DNA from: Halovenus halobia | GTDB taxonomy: Archaea > Halobacteriota > Halobacteria > Halobacteriales > Haloarculaceae | Length of the DNA: 64,000 nt | NCBI RefSeq assembly: GCF_051414135.1 | Contig: NZ_JBLKOA010000006.1 | Span: 193,382 to 257,381, forward strand | Direction: 5' to 3' | In this document: in pieces, positions 8,565-15,937 of the stretch | How positions within the stretch are numbered: the first letter of the stretch is position 1 | Layout: the number at the start of each line of letters is the position of its first letter | Notes under the pieces: generated by a model | The model's input: the letters and a program-made list of their open reading frames with translations, nothing else | Told to the model about the DNA's origin: nothing | Database searches by the model: none | Position numbers and translations under genes: made by a program

Positions 8565-8834
8565 ATGAGTGCCTATGTCGCCGATGAGATTACGGCTCTC
8601 GCTCACGCGGAAGAGGGGCCTGAGAGTGTCAACCTCCTCATTGGCGTACGAGAAGGGCACCTCACAGAAGTACAACACCAGGCGAGGAAGTTTGGCGCGA
8701 CAGATGTCGAAGAGCTCCCATTTAGTAGCCTCCATGCCTCCGTCCCCAGATCAAGCATAGTTGAAATTTGTGGGCTTGACGGAATTGAAAGTGTTGAGCT
8801 TGATGAAGGAATGGAGATTCTTGAGGGAAACTAA
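8565..8834 (+). CDS. Inhibitor I9-like subtilase propeptide (zero-frame product)
   Basis: This 89-residue protein reads VNLLIGVREGHLTEVQHQAR, then LPFSSLHASVPRSSIVEIC and GIESVELDEGMEILEGN. The pattern (a strand, an amphipathic helix, a strand, a helix, then I-x-x-V-E-x-D near the end) matches the I9 propeptide fold that precedes S8 catalytic domains and acts as chaperone and inhibitor. Here it ends at TAA 8832-8834, ten codons past the usual junction, and the catalytic domain continues in the -1 frame. A TATA-like actttatt lies about 30 nt upstream. It may accumulate as a free inhibitor. Confidence 0.7.
   Translation: MSAYVADEITALAHAEEGPESVNLLIGVREGHLTEVQHQARKFGATDVEELPFSSLHASVPRSSIVEICGLDGIESVELDEGMEILEGN
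8825..8831 (+). promoter_or_regulatory. Candidate -1 ribosomal frameshift site G GGA AAC
   Basis: In the phase of the upstream frame the heptamer is G-GGA-AAC, a canonical X XXY YYZ slippery sequence, and the zero-frame stop TAA follows directly. A -1 slip leads into CTA ACG TCC and joins the protease frame, which has no stop from 8825 to 9869. Only short stems are visible just downstream (a gagctc palindrome; ccaa with ttgg at 8866-8880), so a strong stimulatory structure is not proven. Confidence 0.5.
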
Positions 8835-9871
8835 CGTCCCCTCCGGATGACGAGCTCGGCTGGTTCCAAAATTTTGTTGGCAGAAAACACTTCATTGACA
8901 TACAACACCGGTCTGAAGGCGAGCGAGGGGAGACGCTGACAATTGCGGTCATAGACTCTATTTACAAACCAGACGAAGTTGGGTTCGACATTGTGACCAG
9001 TAGGCAGAAAAACTATATTGCTAGCGATGACGCTGTAACGGCAGTTCATGGCTTCCGTATGTTGCGAATAATTCAGGAGTATGCCCCGGAGTCGCTCTAT
9101 GAAACCCATCGAATCATCATTGATTCGGGAGAATTCAAACCCAGCAATTTCCTCAAAGCAATGAGCGATATCAAAGGTAGAAGCGTAGATATAGTGAATA
9201 TTTCCGGGGGGAAGCATCACACCGGGTGCAAACAACGCTGCCGTATTTGCAAAGCCACCAGAGAGGTGATTGAAAGCGGGACGATCGTGGTCGCTGGTGC
9301 AGGTAATCAATACGAAGGAGAGTCAAAAACTCTCTACTGTCCTGCCTTGTGTAGCGATGCTATCGCTGTCGGGAGCTATGAAACACGCTTCGGTCTCCAA
9401 GTTAACGAGGATGCAGATGTGGGTGTGTATCGAACAGTTCCACAGAACATCTACCCCCCGAACGCATATTGGATCCGGGATTCAAAAATGGCGTCTGATG
9501 GAGAGCCAATAGATATCGCGTTCTGTTCGGGCCGTGGGTGCTCGGAGTGGCATTCTTGTGAAAATAATCGCATAGAACAGTTGTCTGATCTCAACGTTTC
9601 ATTTAGTGATGGCGAACCTGATGTGTTTGCTCCAGACCATTATCCATTCCAACGACGTGATGGAACATTAGGCATCGATGTCGGAACGAGTTTTGCTACC
9701 GCCTTAGTTTCGGGTGCGCTTGCCGATATCTTGAGCACTGTAGCACAGGAGCGCCCTCTCCCACAACCAGAAGAGGTAATGGAAGCAATCCGAAACACGC
9801 CAACGACAGTCGAGGGGACGTCTCAGCGCAAGTTCAACTCACAGGCTATATTCCAGAATTTACTCCGATAG
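8831..9871 (+). CDS. Subtilisin-like serine protease (S8) catalytic domain, -1 frame
   Basis: The frame encodes about 346 residues with the full triad: Asp in LTIAVIDSIY (codon 8954), His in AVHGFRML (codon 9047), oxyanion Asn in VVAGAGNQ and Ser in GTSFATALVSGAL (codon 9689). The frame has no ATG, GTG or TTG before the Asp motif; the first candidate start, GTG 8993, would delete it. Production of an active enzyme therefore seems to require a -1 shift from the propeptide frame, giving a protein of about 435 residues. Eight cysteines in clusters (CKQRCRIC, YCPALC, FCSGRGC with HSC) are unusual for a haloarchaeon and may bind zinc or form disulfides. It lacks an obvious export signal. A simple inactivating mutation remains possible. 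Confidence 0.75.
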   Translation, partial: LTSPPDDELGWFQNFVGRKHFIDIQHRSEGERGETLTIAVIDSIYKPDEVGFDIVTSRQKNYIASDDAVTAVHGFRMLRIIQEYAPESLYETHRIIIDSGEFKPSNFLKAMSDIKGRSVDIVNISGGKHHTGCKQRCRICKATREVIESGTIVVAGAGNQYEGESKTLYCPALCSDAIAVGSYETRFGLQVNEDADVGVYRTVPQNIYPPNAYWIRDSKMASDGEPIDIAFCSGRGCSEWHSCENNRIEQLSDLNVSFSDGEPDVFAPDHYPFQRRDGTLGIDVGTSFATALVSGALADILSTVAQERPLPQPEEVMEAIRNTPTTVEGTSQRKFNSQAIFQNLLR

Positions 9872-9957
9872 CATCTCTCCCTGCGACCCACGGGTTCTCC
9901 ACCCTCCAGCGCACTTCCAGCGCTGTCGCTCACAGAAGATTCGCGACAGTTGAGAAG

Positions 9958-10089
9958 TGCCCGGGGAGGGCTCCGAACCCTCGATCTCCGCATGTCCCAG
10001 GTCCGAGGCGACCCTCGGGGGAACGTGCGTGTGCCGCGTTCGTTGATACCCTATGAGTGCGGCGCTATGTCCAGCTAAGCCACCCGGGC
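9958..10089 (-). tRNA. Elongator tRNA-Met (CAT) with intron
   Basis: Exon 1 is 10089-10052 and exon 2 is 9993-9958, split by a 58-nt intron (10051-9994) after position 37, the canonical archaeal place. The acceptor GCCCGGG pairs with CCCGGGC, the joined anticodon arm is ccgca-ctcataa-tgcgg, and the T arm is gaggg-ttcggag-ccctc. A bulge-helix-bulge can form around the exon junctions. Intron-containing elongator tRNA-Met is common in haloarchaea. Its 3' end is repeated at 8350-8371. Confidence 0.93.
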
Positions 10090-10158
10090 GCATACACCCC
10101 TAATCGGGTCGTTGTCTTTAAGATTCTCATTCCAACGCGGTATGTGGCGGAGTCCCAG

Positions 10159-10338
10159 TTACGCCAGCGCCAGCGTCAACCCAACTACCACGACTAGTCC
10201 CACGAACAGGACGGCAAATCCGATTGCGACCTGTCCGTTGGTGTACTCACTCTGCGGGGCGGTGCTGCGCCGCGGTGGCTCCGTTTCCGGTGCTTGCGGG
10301 TCCGCTGGGTCGTAGGCCTCGCTGTCGTCGTCGCTCAT
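10159..10338 (-). CDS. Small acidic single-helix membrane protein
   Basis: The 59-residue protein begins MSDDDSEAYDPADPQAP, a proline-rich acidic cytoplasmic tail, and ends with one transmembrane helix (GQVAIGFAVLFVGLVVVVG). The ATG at 10338 gives the common halobacterial MSDDD-type start; the frame extends to 10362. It stands alone between the tRNA-Met and a palindromic repeat. Function unknown. Confidence 0.65.
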   Translation of the reverse strand: MSDDDSEAYDPADPQAPETEPPRRSTAPQSEYTNGQVAIGFAVLFVGLVVVVGLTLALA

Positions 10339-10425
10339 ACTCGCACTCGTAGTCGGATTCACTTCGGTGTATCGACTCTTTTTGTATGGGTTGGTTCGAG
10401 TGGACGTGGTTGTTGTATTGCTGAG

Positions 10426-10542
10426 AACAGCCAGAAAGCCCCGAGGTTCTCGACCCTTTCAGCCCCACCCTGTTGCTTGTCCCACAGGCCACCGCGGGTG
10501 GGACTGAAAGGGGCCGAGCGCGAGGGGGGCTTTCTGGCTGTT
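10426..10542. repeat. 117-bp nested palindromic element, copy 1
   Basis: The ends are a perfect 17-bp inverted repeat (10426-10442 with 10526-10542). Inside, 10454-10470 pairs with 10496-10512 over 17 bp with one mismatch, and a smaller stem-loop sits within. A related, longer copy is at 37542-37831. It lies 89 bp upstream of hisF. Frames inside it are shadows of the palindrome. Confidence 0.8.
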
Positions 10543-10631
10543 AATATCCGTAACCTTCTCGCTCTCTACTCAAACTCCTCGGATGGAAACGCATAGGTGC
10601 CCCAGTCTCCTACCGCGGCACAACAACCCAT

Positions 10632-11447
10632 ATGACCCTCACCAAGCGGATCATCCCCTGTATCGACGTGGATGTCGACGATGACGGTAACGCTGCAGTC
10701 TACACGGGCGTCAATTTCGAGGACCTCGAATACACCGGCGACCCGGTCGAGATGGCAAAGGAGTACAACGAGGCCGGTGCCGACGAGTTCGTCTTTCTGG
10801 ATATCACCGCCTCTGCCGAGGGCCGCGAGACGATGCTCGATACCGTCTCGTCGGTCGCCGACGAGGTGTTCATCCCGCTGACTGTCGGCGGCGGCATCCG
10901 TACCCGCGATGATATCAAAGAGACGCTTCGGGCCGGTGCCGACAAAGTGTCAATCAACACCGGTGCACTGCAGCGCCCAGAACTCATCGGTGAGGGGGCA
11001 CAGGCGTTCGGCAGCCAGTGTATCGTCATCTCCGTCGACGCACGCCGACGATTCGACGACGAGGGCGAATACTACGCCGAGGTCGACGGCGAATCCTGCT
11101 GGTTCGAGTGCACGGTCAAGGGGGGCCGTGAGGGCACCGGCACCGACGCCGTCGAGTGGGCCGAAGAGGCAGAACGCCGTGGCGCGGGTGAACTGTTCAT
11201 CAACTCTATCGACGCCGACGGAACCAAGGACGGCTACGATATTCCGCTGATGAGTGCCGTCTGCGAAACTGTTTCGACGCCGGTAATCGCGTCGTCGGGC
11301 TGTGGCGGTCCCGAGGACGCCTACGAAGTGTTCACCGAGGCCAACGCCGACGCCGCGCTGGCCGCGTCTATTTTCCACTTCGGCGAGTACTCCATCGAAG
11401 AAACGAAACAGTATCTCGACGAGCGCGGAATTCCCGTTCGACTCTAA
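10632..11447 (+). CDS. hisF: Imidazole glycerol phosphate synthase cyclase subunit HisF
   Basis: The 271-residue TIM-barrel protein has the catalytic Asp in IIPCIDVDVDDDG (about residue 11), the second catalytic Asp in VISVDARRR, and the two phosphate loops TVGGGIRT and ASSGCGG. HisF closes the imidazole ring of histidine precursors and releases AICAR, with HisH supplying ammonia. Length is slightly above the usual 255 because of acidic insertions. It is monocistronic here and its stop overlaps that of the convergent monooxygenase. Confidence 0.95.
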   Translation: MTLTKRIIPCIDVDVDDDGNAAVYTGVNFEDLEYTGDPVEMAKEYNEAGADEFVFLDITASAEGRETMLDTVSSVADEVFIPLTVGGGIRTRDDIKETLRAGADKVSINTGALQRPELIGEGAQAFGSQCIVISVDARRRFDDEGEYYAEVDGESCWFECTVKGGREGTGTDAVEWAEEAERRGAGELFINSIDADGTKDGYDIPLMSAVCETVSTPVIASSGCGGPEDAYEVFTEANADAALAASIFHFGEYSIEETKQYLDERGIPVRL

Positions 11448-13093
11448 TCTGCGGAGCCTGCTACTCCGTCGACGGACTGGCCGAACTCGAAGCCCTCGTA
11501 GCCATTCTCGACGACGCGTTCACATTCTCGCCGGTAGGTCTCGACACCGCCGGGGAACGGCGTGAACACACGGGGCTTGTCTGGGACGTTCGCGCCGCGA
11601 TACCACGACTCTGCCTCCGAGAAGAGCATCTGGTCGGCGAGCATATTCGTCTGGGAAACCCACCGCTCGGCGGCCGCAGACTGCGGTTCGATGTACTCGT
11701 ACCCCTCCGACTGCATGTACTCGATACAGTCCGCAATCCAGTCGACGTGTTGCTCGATAGAAACGGGCATGTTGCTCAGGACTGACGGACTCTGCGGGCC
11801 AGTGATGGTGAACAGGTTCGGGAAGCCATCCACGCCGAGGCCGAGATACGTCCGCGGGCCGCCCTCCCACGCTTCTTCGAGGGTGTATCCGTCCCGGCCC
11901 TCGATATCCATCGCCAGCAGCGCGCCGGTCATCGCGTCGAAGCCAGTTGCGAAGATGACGGTATCGAGGTCGTAGTGGTTGGCCGTCGTCTGAATTCCCT
12001 CGGGCGTGAACTCGGTGATTGGGTTCTCCGCCACGTCAGCAAGCGTCACGTCCTCGCGGTTGAACGTCTCGTAGTAGCCGCCGTAATCCATCGGCGGTCG
12101 TTTGCTCCCGTAAGGGTGCGCTGTGGGCACGAGTTTCTCGGCTGTTTCGGGGTCATCAACCTGTTCTCGAATCTTCTCACGAAGGAATTCGGATACAATC
12201 TCGTTCGTGTCGTCGTTGAACAGCGTGTCTTCGAAAGTATGCAGAAACCGGAAGCCGCCCGCTTGCCAGCCCTCCTCCAGTGCGTCGCGAATCTCTTCGT
12301 CGGACAATCCTGCCGTCGTCGCGTGTGTCATCTCGAATGGCATCCCCAGCCACGAGAAGCGTGCGTCCTCCCAGATCTCGTCGTAGTTGGCTTTGATCTC
12401 TGCCCACTCGTCGTCTCCGAGCGGGCGGTTCCGTGCCGGCACGGCGTAGTTCGGCGTTCGCTGGAAGACGGTCAGGTGGCCTGCCCGGTCGGCAACCTCC
12501 GGCGTCAGCTGGATACCGGTCGAGCCAGTGCCGATAACTCCGACCCGTTTCCCCGCTAACTCGACACCGTTCTGTGGCCACCGCGCCGTGTGATAGCTCT
12601 CTCCCTCGAAGGCATCGCGATTGTCGAAGTCGGGAGTGTACGGCTCCGAGAGACAGCCGACGGCGCTAATGAAAAAGCGACTGGTGACTGACTCGCCGCC
12701 GTCGGTTTCGACGGTCCACGTTCCAGCGTCTTCGTCGAACGTTGCGGATTCGACCGCTGTCTCGAAGCTAATCTGCTCTCGCAGGTCGAGGTGGTCGGCA
12801 GCGAAGCGGAGATAGTCGAGAATTTCGGGCTGTTCTGGGTAGCGCTCGCTCCACTCCCACTCCTCGCGAATCTCCTCGGAAAACGAGTAACAGTAGATGT
12901 GGCTCTCGCTGTCACAGCGAGCCCCCGGATAGCGGTTCCAGTACCACGTTCCACCCACGTCCGGTGCTTTCTCGAACACCTGAACCGATAGGCCGAGTTC
13001 GCGCAGGCGGTGAGACATGTACAGTCCCGAAAAGCCTGCGCCGACAACGACAGCATCGACTGCTGCTGTTCCCCCCGTGTCGTCCCGTGTCAT
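11444..13093 (-). CDS. Baeyer-Villiger type flavin monooxygenase
   Basis: The 549-residue protein has the FAD Rossmann motif GAGFSG at residues 18-23, the Baeyer-Villiger fingerprint FEGESYHTARWP at 162-173, and the NADPH Rossmann motif GTGSTG at 188-193. This set marks class B monooxygenases that insert oxygen next to a ketone, giving esters or lactones. The ATG at 13093 puts the first Rossmann motif at the normal distance; ATG 13105 is an alternative. It is divergent from the WS/DGAT acyltransferase gene with a 155-bp shared promoter region, hinting at joint lipid or ketone metabolism. Confidence 0.9.
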   Translation of the reverse strand: MTRDDTGGTAAVDAVVVGAGFSGLYMSHRLRELGLSVQVFEKAPDVGGTWYWNRYPGARCDSESHIYCYSFSEEIREEWEWSERYPEQPEILDYLRFAADHLDLREQISFETAVESATFDEDAGTWTVETDGGESVTSRFFISAVGCLSEPYTPDFDNRDAFEGESYHTARWPQNGVELAGKRVGVIGTGSTGIQLTPEVADRAGHLTVFQRTPNYAVPARNRPLGDDEWAEIKANYDEIWEDARFSWLGMPFEMTHATTAGLSDEEIRDALEEGWQAGGFRFLHTFEDTLFNDDTNEIVSEFLREKIREQVDDPETAEKLVPTAHPYGSKRPPMDYGGYYETFNREDVTLADVAENPITEFTPEGIQTTANHYDLDTVIFATGFDAMTGALLAMDIEGRDGYTLEEAWEGGPRTYLGLGVDGFPNLFTITGPQSPSVLSNMPVSIEQHVDWIADCIEYMQSEGYEYIEPQSAAAERWVSQTNMLADQMLFSEAESWYRGANVPDKPRVFTPFPGGVETYRRECERVVENGYEGFEFGQSVDGVAGSAD

Positions 13094-13248
13094 TGTTGCA
13101 CACATTGATGGTCGGCTGTCACATTTGGCTCGCAGCACAATAAGCGCCCTGCCGGCCCGGAGACTCGAAGATACCGTCACAGCGGGCACTGACCCTCCTA
13201 ACAACGAAGGTTTAAGAGATGTTATCCTGAACAACCTGATAACCGATC

Positions 13249-14628
13249 ATGCCAGATCGAGATCCGCTTTCGGGTGCTGACAACGCGTGGCGACGAATGG
13301 GGCGGACGGACAATTTGATGACGATTACCGGAATTCTCTGGTTCGACGAGAAGGTAACCTACGAGGAAGTCTGCGACCGGTTGGAGGAGCGATTGCTGCA
13401 GTTCGACCGGTTCACACAGAAAATTGGGGGCCGAAAGCGGCGCTTCCGCCGTCCATACTGGGAGACGGTGGAGGATTTCGACATCGAATCACACGTCTAC
13501 GATATCTCACTGCCAGAACCAGCCAGCGACGCAAAGTTCCAGGAATTCGTTGGTCGGCTCATGAGCCGACCGCTCGATGAGCGCCGGCCGCTGTGGGAGG
13601 CCTATCTCATCGACGACGTGGACAGAGGCGACGGCAATGCAATCACGTTCCGCATCAACCACAGCCTCGGCGACGGGTTTGCACTCCTGTACGTGTTGCT
13701 CGGACTGGCCGACAACCCCGAAGATATCGAACTCCCTATCGGGAACGTCCCGCAGGCCCCAAACAGCGACCCCTCCGAGGCCCGGAGCACCGAGCGCAAA
13801 CCGAACGCCCACAGCGACAGCGGCCGCAGTGCCGACGAGGGCGCAGACCTGAGCGAGATTCGGTTCGGGAAAGCCGGACTGGCGGCGACGACAATCAAGG
13901 AAATGGATTACCTGCTTCGGATGCCCGACGAGGCCGACACCTCCCTGAGAGGTGAACTGGGCAGCCGGAAACACGCCTCTTGGACCGACGGTGTGGAACT
14001 CGCCCGCATCAAAGACATCAAACGACAACACGACGCGACGGTCAACGACGTGTTGCTGGCGGTCACGGCAGGAGCGCTCCGGCGCGAACTCGAAGACCGC
14101 GGCGAAGACACCGAGGGACTGCAACTCCGGTGTACCGTTCCGGTCAACCTCGTGCCGATGGCCGACCGCACCGAACAACTGGGCAACGGCTTCGGACTGG
14201 CCTTTCTTCCGCTGCCGGTCGGCGAGGAGGACCTTGGCGAGCGCATCGAGTTCATGAGTGACAACGTCGGCATCGAGAAACTCGGGGTCGAGGCCTTCTT
14301 GATGTACAAACTGCTCGACTTCGGCGGGATGCTGCCCGACATGGCACAGGAGCAACTCATGACGATGTTCGAGGATAGAGCGACCGGCATCGTCACGAAC
14401 GTGCCGGGGCCGCTGAACACCATCGACTTCGCCGGCACGGAAGTAACCGACATGGTCTTCTGGGTGCCACAGGCCGTCGACCAGGGGCTGGGCATCAGCC
14501 TCATCACCTACGGCGGCAGCGTCCGCGTCGGCGTCGCCGGCGACGCCAATCTCATCCCAGACGCAGACGGTCTGGCCAAACACTTCGAGGCAGAAATCGG
14601 CCACCTCGAAGCCCAACTCGACGACTGA
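13249..14628 (+). CDS. WS/DGAT family wax ester synthase/diacylglycerol acyltransferase-like protein
   Basis: The 459-residue protein aligns in pattern with WS/DGAT acyltransferases: PLW near residue 114, the active-site NHSLGDG at 137-143 (usually HHxxxDG, so the first His is Asn), the NDVLLAVTAGALR helix, and the C-terminal NVPGP motif. These enzymes esterify acyl-CoA to alcohols or diglycerides. Haloarchaeal membranes are ether lipids, so the physiological product is uncertain. A TATA-like ttaaga precedes the start. It faces away from the monooxygenase gene. Confidence 0.85.
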   Translation: MPDRDPLSGADNAWRRMGRTDNLMTITGILWFDEKVTYEEVCDRLEERLLQFDRFTQKIGGRKRRFRRPYWETVEDFDIESHVYDISLPEPASDAKFQEFVGRLMSRPLDERRPLWEAYLIDDVDRGDGNAITFRINHSLGDGFALLYVLLGLADNPEDIELPIGNVPQAPNSDPSEARSTERKPNAHSDSGRSADEGADLSEIRFGKAGLAATTIKEMDYLLRMPDEADTSLRGELGSRKHASWTDGVELARIKDIKRQHDATVNDVLLAVTAGALRRELEDRGEDTEGLQLRCTVPVNLVPMADRTEQLGNGFGLAFLPLPVGEEDLGERIEFMSDNVGIEKLGVEAFLMYKLLDFGGMLPDMAQEQLMTMFEDRATGIVTNVPGPLNTIDFAGTEVTDMVFWVPQAVDQGLGISLITYGGSVRVGVAGDANLIPDADGLAKHFEAEIGHLEAQLDD

Positions 14629-14629
14629 C

Positions 14630-15937
14630 CTACTCCTCGGCTGGTTGGTCGTCGCTCCGGAGTTGTTCTCGCCCGCCTTCGTGTTCGACAGTCACCGGCA
14701 GACAGCTCTCACAGAAATCGACGCCGAGTTCGGTCAACTGGATGGAGCCGTAGACTGTTTTGGGCCGATTCGCTCGGTCGATGGCGGCCTCGATGTGTGG
14801 TTGGGCGTCGAGCACCTGATACCGCTTGAGATCATCGACTGGTTGCTCGGTCACTCGGACCAGTCCGAGTCGCTGGAGATTCTGCAGGTAAATCGGTGTT
14901 CGCTCGGCGTGGCGACAGCCCGAATCGGTCCCGACCATCGAGAGTGTCCGGGCAATCAGCCGTGACTGGGGTGGGATGTACTGTTTGTCGTAGACATCAA
15001 TCGAGGCCTGTCTACCCTCCGTCGCAAGCAGGCGAAGAATGCGGGCCTCGTCCGCCGCGAGCGAGTCAAGTATCGACGGGTAGGCCGGGTGGAAGGCTTC
15101 GCTCCGTCCGATCTCTGCGGATCTGGAGAGCAGGCGTTCCCCGCGCTGGCGAAGTTGCTCGCTTGTAACGGGTCGGTCGTCGAGCGCGGCGTCATCGTGG
15201 GCGTCGAGCCACTCTGAGCGCCGTTCCCCGATGTCGACGCCGGACCGCTGGAGTTCGTCGAGTGTAATTGCGCGCACCTCGGTCAGCAACTCGGCGGGCG
15301 AGCTGGCGTTCATCGCCGCATACCCCATCCGCGTGCCGGTTCGGACGCCGGATTCGAGGGAGTAGCCCGTTGCTCGCTGTGTCATCGCCGCGCCAAGCCG
15401 CGCCAGTCGGAACGTCTCCAGGTCGCTGTCTTCTGCCGGGACGAGCTCCGCACCGTCCCCGCTAAACAACCCGCTCAGCGGACTGTTGTACGGGTCGGTC
15501 ATGGCTGTAATCGCCTGTTGAATGCCCGTCCGGAACCGCTCGACGTCGTTCGAGTTGATGCTCGCTGGGTCGCGCACCCCCGCCTCAATCACTGACAGAA
15601 TATCGTCAGTTCGCTCCTCGCCAGTTCCTGTCCCGGCAAGGGCCTGCTCGAACACCGAGAGCAGTCCCTCGACGTTTGCGTCTTCGAGCTCATCGGGCTG
15701 GATAATCGACTCCTCGACCAGCGAGACGAACTCTGCAATCGTCTCTGGCTCTGTCTGTGTCGGGTTCGCAATTGCGCGCTCGAACAGCCCGATCAGCCGG
15801 TTTGTTTCCTCGCGTTCGAGGCGGTCGCCCTGCAGTAGTTGCTCGACAATCGAGAAGATACGGTCGACCTCCGCCAGCCGGAGGTTCACGTCGACCTCGT
15901 CGACAGTGTCCGGGTCGTCGTCTGTGTCACCACTCAT
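14630..15937 (-). CDS. Acidic helical protein with C-terminal DUF4393 (Abi-alpha)-like domain
   Basis: The 435-residue product has an acidic helical N-terminal half, a middle segment with LARLGAAMTQRATGYSLE, and a C-terminal domain (about 265-410) with HPAYPSILDSLAADEARILR, YLQNLQRLGLVRV and LTELGVDFCESCLP. This arrangement resembles DUF4393, found in abortive-infection-like and uncharacterised proteins. The ATG at 15937 overlaps the stop of the upstream DUF445 gene (ATGA), so the two are translationally coupled. Function unknown; the domain call is from memory of the pattern. Confidence 0.65.
   Translation of the reverse strand: MSGDTDDDPDTVDEVDVNLRLAEVDRIFSIVEQLLQGDRLEREETNRLIGLFERAIANPTQTEPETIAEFVSLVEESIIQPDELEDANVEGLLSVFEQALAGTGTGEERTDDILSVIEAGVRDPASINSNDVERFRTGIQQAITAMTDPYNSPLSGLFSGDGAELVPAEDSDLETFRLARLGAAMTQRATGYSLESGVRTGTRMGYAAMNASSPAELLTEVRAITLDELQRSGVDIGERRSEWLDAHDDAALDDRPVTSEQLRQRGERLLSRSAEIGRSEAFHPAYPSILDSLAADEARILRLLATEGRQASIDVYDKQYIPPQSRLIARTLSMVGTDSGCRHAERTPIYLQNLQRLGLVRVTEQPVDDLKRYQVLDAQPHIEAAIDRANRPKTVYGSIQLTELGVDFCESCLPVTVEHEGGREQLRSDDQPAEE

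Larger units (their letters stand above)
8350..9979. mobile_element. Small integrated island at tRNA-Met carrying a subtilase
   Basis: The segment is bounded by a 22-bp near-perfect direct repeat, is visibly AT-richer than both flanks, and its coding sequence uses codons such as ATA, AAA, AAT and TTT that neighbours avoid. It contains the small minus-strand frame and the split protease. No integrase, replication gene or toxin is present, so it is a remnant or a passively mobilised cassette. Confidence 0.6.

Noticed and set aside
8993..9871. Independent subtilase starting at GTG 8993
   Set aside because: This start would leave out the catalytic Asp motif at 8936-8960, which is intact in the same frame upstream; a fusion with the propeptide frame explains the gene better.
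13094..13234. Extended N-terminus of the monooxygenase
   Set aside because: Would place the FAD motif too far from the N-terminus and run into the shared promoter region.
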